Shown here piece after piece: positions 24,587 through 34,249 of a stretch of DNA of 64,000 bases; position 1 is the first letter of the stretch; each line of letters begins with the position of its first letter. The stretch comes from Diploptera punctata. Its lineage: Eukaryota > Arthropoda > Insecta > Blattodea > Blaberidae. The stretch is from contig JASPKZ010007247.1 in assembly GCA_030220185.1 (NCBI GenBank), forward strand, positions 1,321,501-1,385,500. Direction: 5' to 3'. The position numbers and the translations under genes are program-made. Under the pieces are notes generated by a model. That model did not search any database. It worked only from the letters and a program-made list of their open reading frames with translations, and was not told the DNA's origin.

Positions 24587-25379
24587 CACTGGCACTATCG
24601 AACCCGTAGGTTCATGGCCGCGCGGACATAAGCTCTCCATACATCCCTATCCTGAGCTAATGCTTTCCAATCATTCCCTGTATAATCTACTTCCCTCAAA
24701 TCATAGTTAATGTTGTTCTCCCACCTCATTCTTGGTCTACCAACTGGGCGTTTTCCTTCTGGCTTTCCTACAAGAAGTTTCCATGCACGTCTTTCATTCC
24801 CCATACGCGCAACATGTCCTGCCCATCGCAGTCTACGAGACTTAACTGTTCTTATTATATCTGACTTCCTATAAAGATCATGTAGTTCATTGTTATGTAG
24901 TCTTCTCCATTCACCTGTCTGTTCATCTCTCTTTGGTCCAAAAATTTTCCTAAGAACTTTATTCTCAAATACTCGCAATCTCCTTTCCTCCCTTAAAGTA
25001 AGATTCCATGTTTCGCACCCATATAATATAACTGGTAGAATAATAGTTTTATATATTTTCAGCTTAACGTTTTTTGAAAGGAGTTGGGACATCAAAAGTC
25101 TCTGTAATGCATAATAGCACGCATTTCCAGAATTGAGCCTATGTTTAATTTCTTTGTGCATCTCATTCCTATTTGTGATTATTGTTCCTAGGTATTTGAA
25201 TTCAGCCAATTCCTCAAAATTTCCCTCATTTGTCATTAGCTGTCCATTTCCATTATATAATGTATTTCTATGTGTGACCATATATTTAGTTTTACTGATA
25301 TTTACTTCCAGTCCTAATTTCTTAGTGTTACTCAATAGTGTGTGCGTGTTGGCCTTTAGTATCTCCTCGCTATCGGCTT
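24552..25379 (-). mobile_element. LINE 3' segment with (AAGT)n tail
   Basis: A 246-codon frame (24595-25335) includes the end of the reverse transcriptase palm (LEVNISKTKYMV), the thumb/connection motif LPVILYGCETW and the C-terminal SRRLRWAGHVARMGNERRAW with KRPVGRPRMRW. The YADD catalytic box lies upstream of the truncation and is absent. The 3' end is an AAGT tetranucleotide tail, seen as TTAC repeats at 24552-24587. Short AATAAATA strings at both edges may be the target duplication. The long open frame suggests a fairly young insertion, here into the TIR element 22101-25560. Fragments of the family occur at 17970, 27437, 32060, 40045 and 53945. Confidence 0.9.
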
Positions 25380-25611
25380 AATAAATAACATTGTTTTTCT
25401 TCAGAAGTTGTATATTTATGTAAGTCTTAATCACACACTTTTCCTCTATCATATCATGTAGATAACACCCCTAATCTCAATCAATTATAATATTTATACA
25501 ACCATTTTGCAGCAAACGTGTATTGTAAATGCCTGACAGTCACACATGGAATTGCTCTATAACAAGCAGTGGCGGAGGATGAAAAAATAAATTGGGTAGA
25601 CATAATAGTTA

Positions 25612-25780
25612 ACTTAATGAGCGAGTTGACTTAAGCAGTAGCGTTTAGGTCTCATATTAGGGAGGTTCCGGGTTCAAATCCAGGTGCCGACTTAACAGTT
25701 TTTTTCCTGGTTTTCCTCAATGTTTCCCTAGGATCTTAAAGGCGTCTAAAATGTTTCATGGCATTCAAGTTCATCTAATA
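25612..25780 (+). repeat. tRNA-derived SINE, group D
   Basis: GAGCGAGTTGACTTAAGCAG (A-box region) and CCGGGTTCAAATCC (B box) precede GCCGACTTAACAG and a T-rich stretch. Similar heads lie at 49754, 57380 and, degenerate, 58220. The body is short. Confidence 0.7.
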
Positions 25781-26209
25781 ATTACGTACTCCACATCTTC
25801 TTCTTTTTACTTCACGAAATAGACAAAATAAAGTATGTCTGGAATCTGCAGAGAAAGTTGTTCGAAATAAGCCATCTGCGCAACAGGCGGGCAAAAATGC
25901 ATGACCAATGAGGCCGCAGTATTAAGTGCTGGAGGGAGACAGATCACGTGACATTATTTCACTTCGCTGTAGAGTTTCGAGCGAGAAAGATGTCTAATCG
26001 GAAAGCTGGCGCGGTCTTGCGTTCTGGAAAACGCAAGATTGTTCTCAATGTTTTTGTCTGGATGAGGGGTCACAATCTTGTTCATACAACCATTTAAAAA
26101 AATCTAACAGCGAAACAAGTGGAGACAAATTTCTCAAAATCTATATAAAACAGTATAAAACTCTGTTCGTGTGTTTTTGCTTTTCGCAGAAATTATAATG
26201 TTATAGTAT

Positions 26210-26552
26210 CCATCCATAGTAATTCTGCCCGAAGGCAAGTCCTTCACTACAATCATAGCATTTTCATGCTGTGGTTGCAGCTTTACTAGGGAATTGTAGG
26301 TGTGGTAGCTTCCCGTTGCTTTCCACACCGGTGAAAGATGATGATGATGATAATGATAAGGATGATGATGATGGTGATGGCCATATGATTTCGGGGACCG
26401 TTTGGGTCTTAAAGTTTTCCTGACATATGTCTTACAGGTGAGGGAAAAACCCCGATAAAAACCTCACCCAGAAAAACTGCCCCGACCGGGGATCGAACCC
26501 GGGCCCGCTGCGTGACAAGGCAGCACGCTACCTCGACACCACAGCAGTGGAC
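26210..26552 (-). repeat. tRNA-derived SINE, group A, short form with TSD
   Basis: The element is flanked by an 11-bp target duplication (TGTTATAGTAT at 26199-26209 and 26553-26563). On the minus strand the head carries GTAGCGTGCTGCCTTGTCAC and a B-box-like GGGTTCGATCCCC. The body includes CATCATCATCC-type repeats, and it ends near a hairpin-like CTGCC(T/C)TCGGGCAG. This is the 3' form shared with 33075-33375 and 50776-51087. Confidence 0.93.
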
Positions 26553-26819
26553 TGTTATAGTATATTGAAAATTAAAAAAAAATACTTTTTTGTGTAAGGC
26601 ATTACAAAAATGTACATTAAAAATAAGTTTTAGCAACTGAAAATTTCATCAAAATCGGTTTGATCTGGTTTGAAAAATAAATTTGCAAAAAGTGAATTCT
26701 CTTGACTTAATTTTATTTTCTCCATCACGTGAAAACCGATTTTGATTACATTTTCAGGCACTATAGAAATAAAAATAATAGAACTCTTAAATTCAATTAC
26801 TTGGACTGGGTGTCGTGAA

Positions 26820-26900
26820 TGGTTCTTGGGATGGCTCAGTGGCAGAGCATTCGTGCATTAAACCAACGTCTCCGAGTTCAATTCCCGGTACCAGAATATT
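26820..26900 (+). repeat. tRNA-like SINE head
   Basis: GGATGGCTCAGTGGCAGAGC (D-arm-like, paired) and CCGAGTTCAATTCCCGG (T-arm-like) are spaced as in a tRNA. The acceptor and anticodon arms do not pair well and a T run follows. It is probably a tRNA-derived repeat, not a gene. Confidence 0.5.
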
Positions 26901-27118
26901 TTTTTTCCTAAAATCATGAATTTTATTTAATATTTGTAATACATGAGGACGTTTCAAAATTGGTGTAATTTTCAAGACACTATAAAACAAATAAATGTCT
27001 CTAAAACACGTGAACGGAATTGTAATTTGTTCCATCTGATTACAAATTCTGACATAAACAAGACTGTGACAGTATCATTGTTCCATATACATATATTTAT
27101 TTTTAGAGACTAATACAA

Positions 27119-27119
27119 T

Positions 27120-27162
<43 letters not shown>

Positions 27163-27165
27163 CAT
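27119..27165. repeat. (ATT)n microsatellite
   Basis: ATT repeats continue into ATC/ATT variants. Confidence 0.9.
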
Positions 27166-27436
27166 TCTTATTATCACCATCATCATTATGTGGGAACATT
27201 TTTTAATTTCATTTAAGAACACTAGTAAGAAGGTAGGTAAACACCAAACCTTCTGCTTCGTTAAAAATTAGACAAGACATAATATAAAACGCATTTAAAA
27301 ATAATATTGTAATTGCCAAAAAACTGAAAATTATTATATTATTGGGATTTATTCTAAATCACACTAAGAATAGAAATTATTTATGATCATAATACATAAT
27401 GTTTGACATTTAACTGTTTTCGTTCTAAACAATCTC

Positions 27437-27602
27437 TTTCATGGACAGTTAATGCCAAATGAAGGAAATTTTGAAGAAGTGGCTGAATTCAAATACCCAG
27501 GAACAATTATTACAAATAGGAATGAGATGCACAAATAAATTAAACATAGGCTCAATTCTGGAAGTGCGTGCTGTTATGCATTACAGGGACTCTTGTGTTA
27601 TG
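27437..27602 (+). mobile_element. LINE internal fragment
   Basis: The translated pieces GQLMPNEGNFEEVAEFKY, then NRNEMHK and HRLNSGSACCYALQ, match the N-terminal half of the frame at 24595-25335. A stop (TAA) follows NEMHK. Both ends are truncated. Confidence 0.85.
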
Positions 27603-27834
27603 ATTTTGAGAACTTGTATTAACATTTATTCTGCAGCTCCTTCTTCTGCGAATTCCAAGAAACATTTTTTTTAAAGTCTTTACAGATCTTCATGTGTCCT
27701 ACTTATACGACCGTCACAACAATTTTATGTGTTAAACATGTCCCGCTGTTGTGTTTTCTTCGGAACCAAACTTGATATATAGAAATAATTTATGGAAATG
27801 AGTTGAAGTTCATTAACCAGCACAATAACAAGTA

Positions 27835-28015
27835 AAAAAAAATCTAGCTGCCGAAAATTCCGTCTTTTTGCAACAACACATTTTATGTGCAGTTGAAATA
27901 AAACAAGAAAGGTATTATCTAAAAATCTTGGAAATCACACCGCTAGGAGGGGGTTACTTGAAAAATATAATTTAAAACTCGCTCTAGTTACTGCCAATAC
28001 AATTCTAATTATATT
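27835..28015. repeat. Diverged single module like 20828-21420
   Basis: CTAGCTGCCGAAAATTCC, TTTTTGCAACAACA and GGGGGTTACTTGAAA recur in the same order as in the modules at 20828-21420 and 41940-42110. Confidence 0.45.
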
Positions 28016-28272
28016 TGGTGTAAAATATATAATAACGCGACTTAAGTTGGTCACATCTCAAACAACCAACTCGCTCGATATTTACATTACTTGAATGTAA
28101 AACTGTGATTCATTCAGCCACGTGCATATATCACACCACACACGCTCTATTGTTTACAAAGCAGCAAGGCTGAAGAAAATAATAATAATAATAACTCAAA
28201 GGCTTTAAGGCCTTGTCTGCCACTCAACCAGGTTTTAAAAAATATAAAAAAATAGTCTTACATCTAAATTAC

Positions 28273-28543
28273 AAAATTAATATAAAATTATAGAATATTC
28301 ACCTGAAAGGTCCGTCTCCTCAACTTAATTATCATTTAACTTTCATGAAAGCAGCTCACAACGACAGCCTGATAAACGAAAACGAACCCAATACATGCAA
28401 CCCCCTCTACCAGATCTTCAGTGAAATACCAGTTTTGAATCCTGCCGATGATGGGACAAGTCCCGAAAGCGCTACAGTTAAATGATAATTAAGTTGAGGA
28501 GACGGACCTTTCAGGTGAAATTCTATAATTTTATATTAATTTT
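28273..28543. mobile_element. Penelope-like foldback with hammerhead-like motif
   Basis: The left arm 28273-28341 and right arm 28476-28543 are reverse complements of about 69 bp with few differences. Inside the right half a near-complete hammerhead-like motif lies at 28442-28477: stem I CTG/CAG, core CCGATGA (the usual U is C), stem II GGGAC with GTCCC, GAAA, palindrome GCGC, then TA. The left half lacks this motif. Flanking CCTCAACGG resembles the outer flank of the other Penelope-like ends. Confidence 0.65.
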
Positions 28544-28724
28544 GAATAAACCTCAACGGAACACATCATGAATCTAAATTATAATAAACATAAACGATTA
28601 CATGTAATAAATACAATACAATTAATATTTATAATGTATTTTGATCTACACTAGATTTAACAAATTAAATGTATAATATGTACAAGATATATGTACTATA
28701 TCAGGCCATCTCACATTTAATAAC

Positions 28725-28835
28725 CTACCTTAACACCAAGCTAATCATTTCTTTGGCCATCTTCCACGTTTCACATCCATACAATAAAAATTGTTTTATA
28801 TTTGTGTTAAATAGTTGGATCTTAGTTTTAATATA
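28725..28835 (-). mobile_element. LINE reverse transcriptase fragment
   Basis: The minus-strand translation IKTKIQLFNTNIKQFLLYGC then ETWKMAKEMI is the post-palm LYGCETWK motif of a LINE reverse transcriptase. Similarity ends quickly on both sides. Confidence 0.65.
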
Positions 28836-29053
28836 ACATACAAAGGAATGACAACCACTGTCCACTATACTTGGAAAATAATAAAATGTAATGAATCGAT
28901 TATATATCAGACATCAGCTTAAAATAATATTCTTATGAAGTGTTTCTGTTAGTTAATAAAACAATTAATCAGTTTGTTTCTTTTTAAATGGAGTCAGTCT
29001 CTGACATAGAGTGAATATAGAGATGATTAACTGCCAGGAATTAAATACTACTA

Positions 29054-30399
29054 CAGTCATTAAGTTCTGAGATTTACGCCTGGAGGGTAGGCTCCCACAA
29101 TAATCTGGATGTCTCACAAGATGCCGACAACTCGGCGTATACTTAAACAGAACCACATCCTCCTTCAAAATAGTCGCCGTTGACCGTTATGCACATTTGT
29201 CAACGTTGGTAAGCTGCTGGAAGCACCGCTGAAAGATGTTGGCCGGAAGGTCCCGTATGACTTCTCTTGTGACAGTCATGATCTCTTCGAGAATGAAATA
29301 TACGCCCAGTAGGATTGCTTTCATGTGAGGAAAGAAAAAAATCGCATGGCGCGAGATCAGGTGAGTACGGAGGGTATGGCAAAACTGTCACCTTTGCCTT
29401 GCAAGTTCTTCTTAGACAAGGACAGAACGATGTGCGGGGGCGTTGTCGTGTAGCAACAGCCAATTCTTTGTACACCAAAGCTAAGGTCGTTTACGGCGAA
29501 TTGAATAGCGTAAACGCCAAGGATCTCTTTGTAGCGGGTTTTTGTTTACAGTTGCACCTTCTGATATGAATTCCATGTGAACAATTCCATTTGAATCAAA
29601 AAACAGTTCAAGCATCACCATGCCTTTGACCTGTCTTGTCGGGATTTTTCTGCCGTGGTGATAATGGCATTTTCCAGATGGCGGATTGTCGTTTCAGTTG
29701 TGGATCGTAAAGGAAACACCATGTTTCGTCTCCAATTTTTATCCGGTTGAGAAACGTCGGATCATCGTCAGCACTACTGATGAAGTCACCACAAACAGTC
29801 ATGCGGTCATCTTGTGACAGGATTCGTGGCACACTGTGCTGGGTAACATAGGACATGTTCAGGTCATGAGACGGAATTTTGTAGCAAATACTATGGCTGA
29901 CCCCTACCATTGCAGCCAGATCGTCTACTGATTGGGAGCGGTTAGCACACACCATCGTTACAACTTCTTCGATCTTCCGTACAGTTGAATTATTGTTGGC
30001 CTACCAGTAAGCACATCATCTTCCAAACTGTCTCTTCCTTGCAAAAAATGTCGGTGCCACCTAAACTCAACACTCCGACTCAATGCGAACTCACCTTAAA
30101 CTTGCTGCATCATTTGAAACGTTTCGGCAGTGGTCTTGTCTAATTTTTGACAGAATTTGATGTTGCTCTTACTGTGACATCTCGAGTTCCGACATGCACA
30201 TTCAAATCACCGTCACAACAAAGACCGAAGTTCTGCTTGCAGTGCATGCACTCAACTGTCTCTTGCTGGAATGAGAGACTAACTGACAAGGCATCATACC
30301 ACGGCGCCACCTATGCGCTATAGTACATCACAGCGCCACCTATGCGCTATAGTACATCACAGCGCCACTATGCGCTCAGTCTCAAAACTTAATGAACTG
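29054..30399 (-). mobile_element. mariner DNA transposon, defective
   Basis: The terminal inverted repeats begin CAGTCATTAAGTTCTGAGA (left) and CAGTTCATTAAGTTTTGAGA (right, reverse complement), each flanked by TA (29052-29053, 30400-30401). The 1.35-kb size is typical of mariner. The minus-strand transposase is in pieces: N-terminal helix-turn-helix remnants (about 30180-30000: IKFCQKLDKTTAETFQMMQQ, then LSRSVEFRWHRHF), GDETWCFLYDPQLKRQS with the first catalytic aspartate (29608-29955), and YSPDLAPCDFF with the third (29200-29478). The second catalytic segment is damaged. Frameshifts and stops mean no active enzyme. A 29-bp unit is repeated about 2.5 times just inside the right TIR. Confidence 0.92.
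30304..30376. repeat. 29-bp tandem repeat inside the mariner end
   Basis: Units starting GCGCCACCTATGCGCTATAG begin at 30304, 30333 and 30362. The third is partial and runs into the mariner terminal repeat. Confidence 0.9.
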
Positions 30400-30489
30400 T
30401 ACCACATACAAAACTTTTTCTTCTTTCCTGAAAATGGACGTAACTTAATTAACATAATCACGTCTAATAATTAAAATAACTTTTGGCAT

Positions 30490-30910
30490 TGAATTAATTT
30501 GTATCTCTTCTTCTCCATCACATCGTGTTCCGTCTACACTAATAGATAGATGTAAGACCTTCTCTTCCAAGGATGTCAATATCTCTTTCTTCCTCTCGGA
30601 AAATAATGTAAGATTATCTTTGGTAATCTACTCTCGTCCATTCTTTCTACATGTTCTTTCCACTGTTTCTTGTTATTATATATATTTTGTTTTATGGAGT
30701 AGATCTGCAGTTCTTCACGAATATCATCGTTCCTTATCTGGTCCATCCTTATCTGGTACGCCCATTTACTCCTTAAAAAATTCATCTCAGCTGCTTGGAT
30801 TTTACTTTCTTGTTTGGTAAATGCTTATCTCTCTTCTCCTTTTATTGTTAATTCATGACGTAACTGGTGACGTGATTATCTTTATTTTCTTTCAATCGTT
30901 TGTTCGGCCG
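30490..30910 (-). mobile_element. LINE 3' fragment
   Basis: The minus-strand frame 30576-30785 reads MNFLRSKWAYQIRMDQIRND through QWKEHVERMDESRLPKIILH and PRGRKR. This is the C-terminal end of a LINE protein related to those at 17245, 31555 and 44925. No catalytic part is present. Confidence 0.8.
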
Positions 30911-31199
30911 TAACCAAGAAACAATAAAACTTTATATGGCTTGAAAATGGCAACATTTGCTTTTGCAAAAGATAACGTTTTTTTATCGTAGGAAGAAAAC
31001 TGTAAGTTTGTTTTACATAGTTAGAATAGTATTTACACATGGACCATGGCTAGTGGCGACTAATATTATTACTTTATATATATTTTTTTAAATTTCGATC
31101 CATCAGTCCGGTTGTTATACTTTTGAGTTATGTTTTACATGGAAGGATTACCCACTCCTCGTAAAACTCCCAATCTGGAGGTCCAGATTTTGATTTTGG

Positions 31200-31335
31200 A
31201 CAGCCCGTAACCGAGCGGTTAAATTCATCATGCATTAGTGTTGCGCTGGTTCAAACTCCCCATGAGATTGTCTCACCATGCACTTTATAGTTTTATATAA
31301 TCTTCACACATGACTATAGATTGTAACTTATGGGA
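31200..31335 (+). repeat. tRNA-derived SINE, group C, partial
   Basis: GCCCGTAACCGAGCGGTTAA and GCGCTGGTTCAAACTCC match the head of the complete copy at 51591. The rest of the body is lost or diverged. Confidence 0.7.
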
Positions 31336-31554
31336 ACAGCCTACGCTACACCGGTCAGTCTATCGTGCAAGAATTGCGTTCAATACATAGTCCGATTTTG
31401 CTCATTTTCAAAATATATCTTAATTTTTGTTATAATTAAATCGCATGCATCCAGTTTAGTTGCGAGAAAATAAACATTGGCGGCTAGAGGAGTTCAAGTT
31501 GCGTATCCTATTGTACCCGTAATTCATAGCTATGTTCCACCGATACACATTGTT

Positions 31555-32035
31555 CTTCTTCTTCTTCTTCTTCTTCACAGTTTAGGCTTATTTACTAGCC
31601 TGTTCCGACTCCAAATTGCTGCTCTTTCCATCTTTTCTTTGGTCTTCCCAAACTTCTTCTTCCTCGTGGTGAATAGCTATGCTGCTTTTGGTATTCTATT
31701 TTCAGTCATCCTTGCCAAGAGTTCTTTCCATTTTGTTCTGTATTTCTCTATTGTTGTGTTTAATTCCTCCACTTTTAGTTGTTGTCTTATTTCTGTGTTA
31801 TGTTTTTTGTCTGTTCTTTGATATCCTCCTATTGGTCTGAGGAATCTCATTTCAGCAGCTTGTATTCTGGCAGATTGTTGTGTTGTCACTGCCCATGTTT
31901 CGAATCCATAAGTAATAATAGGCACTGCCATTGTCTTGTATAATTTCATTAAAGGGTCTTTCCTGGCTTTATTTTTCAAAGTTCTTTTTAGTGTTCCTGT
32001 TATATAATTAAACTTATTTAGTTTGTTATTTTACA
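31555..32035 (-). mobile_element. LINE 3' fragment with (GAA)n tail
   Basis: The minus-strand frame 31677-31979 has LYKTMAVPIITYGFETWAVT, AAEMRFLRPIGGYQRTDKK and KWKELLARMTENRIPKAA. This is a LINE reverse transcriptase tail closely related in layout to 44925-45745. The element ends in a GAA run (31555-31577, read on the minus strand). Confidence 0.85.
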
Positions 32036-32039
32036 CATT

Positions 32040-32425
32040 GTTATTATGACATCTATTAGGTTATCTATATCTCCTACACATCCTGCTCACCGGAGTCTAC
32101 AAAACTTAACTCCTCATATTATATCTGGTTTTCTATCAAGACCATGGAGCTCACAGTTAGATAGTTTCCTCCTTTCACCTGTCCATATGTATCTTATCAA
32201 TATGCACTTTATTCTCAAATACCCACATTTTCTTATGTATTAAAGTAAAAGAACTGTTTCCTTTCCATTTGATGTATAACTTGTAGAACCGCCATTTTAT
32301 ATATGATTAATTTAACATTTTGAGAGATTTTGAGACAAGTCTCCGTCATGTATCATACAGCCTATATCATGCGTTTCCATACTTGACCCTATGCATAATT
32401 AATTTCTGCTTTTTACTGTTGCAAG
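32040..32425 (-). mobile_element. Degraded LINE 3' fragment
   Basis: Similarity to the 24552-25379 family is visible in order (ACATCCTGCTCACCGGAGTC for the WAGH region, TTTCACCTGTCC for the GEW region, then TTCTCAAATAC). Many indels break the frames. Confidence 0.65.
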
Positions 32426-33074
32426 CTATTTGGATTCTGACACTTCATCACAATGTCCATAATTTCCTATTATATTTTACATAGATAGGAAGAAGAAATT
32501 ATACAATTACCACAATAACTGTGAAAATGTACTAATCAGTTATAACTTTTATCTTTCTAGGAAGTAACTTTGAAAATAGAATTGATGCAGTGAAGAAAAA
32601 CAAGGTGGTGAGAATAAAAACAATAGTACTTGGAAGTCATTCAAATAATCCCAGCGCTATGAGTGTGTAAAATAAATTATATGAGGAGGCAAAAATGTAG
32701 AGGAACTGTTTGGTAAGAATATTGTAGCCTGGATGGATGCAAAATGCGAAATGGATGATTTCGTTATGCAATATATAAGATGATTGCATGAACTTTACGG
32801 TAAACGGGTCATTTTATATAAATTTAAATATAAAAAATTAATATACTTATATTTATTAATATGCAGAACCATTGCTCAAGAAAACACAACTTAAAAAAAA
32901 ACACATACAGGTTTTTTTGTATATTTTATTTGAAAATTTCCCAAATAAAAAAAAACATATTACATGGTAATTAATTATGTTTGCAGCTACAAAAAGAACA
33001 ATGCCTTCATCCTTGCTTTGTCATATCATAATGCTTAAAAATGAGAAGTTTTCTAGAAATGCAATATTTCATTC

Positions 33075-33375
33075 CATAGTAATTCTGCCCGAGGGCAGGT
33101 GTTCCACTGCCATCATAGCATTTCGATGATATGCTTTGCAGCTTTATTAGGGAATTTTAGGTGTGGTAGCTTCCCGTTGCTTTCCACACCGGTGAAGGAT
33201 GGTGATGATAATGATAAGGATGATGATGATGGCCAGATGATTTTCGGGGACATTTGTCTTACAGGCGAAGAAAACCCCCGAAAAAAACTCACCCAGGAAG
33301 CTTGTCCCGACCGGGAATCAAACCCGGGCCCGCTGTGTGACAAGGCAGCACGCTACCTCGAGACCACAGCGCAGT
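33075..33375 (-). repeat. tRNA-derived SINE, group A, short form
   Basis: This is the same element as 26210-26552. The minus-strand head is TCGAGGTAGCGTGCTGCCTT with B-box-like GGGTTTGATTCCCGG. The 3' end CTGCCCTCGGGCAG is a short perfect hairpin. No clear target duplication is seen. Confidence 0.9.
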
Positions 33376-33389
33376 GGACAGAGATGTAA

Positions 33390-34245
33390 ATAAAAAAAGA
33401 ACATCACTCCACATAAGCAGATATTGTTTGGCGTAAAACTGAATGAAGTTTTAATTAAGGTATAAGGCAATTCTTGGCTCACAAGAATTCCAAATTTTGT
33501 ACAATAGGGTCTTCTGGATCAGGGTAGTACTTTCTATAATAGTTTATGTTTTCTGGATCTCCGAGTGTTGTGCTGACATGAGGTCTTTCTTGTTTTTCAG
33601 GATATTGAAGTGAACCTGCAACCCGGTCCATGGGAGTAAAACCGGTTGCAAACCCAAGTCCTTAGGGGGGGGGTCAAAGTATAGGGACACAAAAAAATTT
33701 ACCCGAGTGCCTGGGGGTATAGCTGGGCAACCCGATTAGTATGTAGAATACCATTGTTATTATAATAAAAAATATAACTAATCATAATATAAACAAATAC
33801 CTACAAATACACCTGTATCAAAAACAATAATAGGCTACATATAAGTAAAATGTCTACACTACATCACAATAATACATATCTACACTCATCCATGAAAATA
33901 CCATGTGTATAAATAAATTTAAAAAAAGTCTCATTCTGTCCATTAACATTAAAAAAATGTTAGAAAACAAATTAGAAAAAAGAAACACACACCCACATAC
34001 ACCCCCACACATATACACACGCGCACGCTCATACCCCCCTCCCCCCGTCTCTGCAGGCATCAAATACACTATCAGACTATTCAACTTATCAGACCTACTT
34101 ATTATATAATATAATTAAAGATCGAAAACAAAGACCATATTGAGATTCTTATTATTGATAATACATATATCCTTAAACTACAATTTTGCTATATCTCAAT
34201 TTCCTTACTGTACCCAAAAATTTGCATGTTTTTGATTCACTATCG
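33390..34245. other. No gene recognised; CA-rich low-complexity block
   Basis: A CA/CCCA-rich stretch lies at 33987-34045. Open frames across it are compositional. Confidence 0.5.
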
Positions 34246-34249
34246 ATCC

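Larger units (their letters stand above)
22101..25560 (+). mobile_element. Unclassified TIR DNA transposon, about 3.5 kb, defective
   Basis: The ends ATAGAGCGATTCCATG (22101-22116) and ATAGAGCAATTCCATG (reverse complement of 25545-25560) match at 15 of 16 bases. Near the right end TCAGTCAGTCACA recurs (24310-24360, 24517-24535), suggesting subterminal repeats. Internal plus-strand coding remnants are listed separately. A LINE lies inside at 24552-25379. I cannot name the superfamily, and no target duplication is clear. Confidence 0.5.

Noticed and set aside
24890..25381. Plus-strand frames opposite the 24552-25379 LINE
   Set aside because: Antisense shadows of the LINE frame.
31477..31821. 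Plus-strand hydrophobic frame of 114 codons
   Set aside because: Antisense to the LINE fragment at 31555-32035; the hydrophobic composition is a by-product of the charged LINE protein.
33854..34109. Frames over the CA-rich block on both strands
   Set aside because: Low-complexity composition without domain or splice support.
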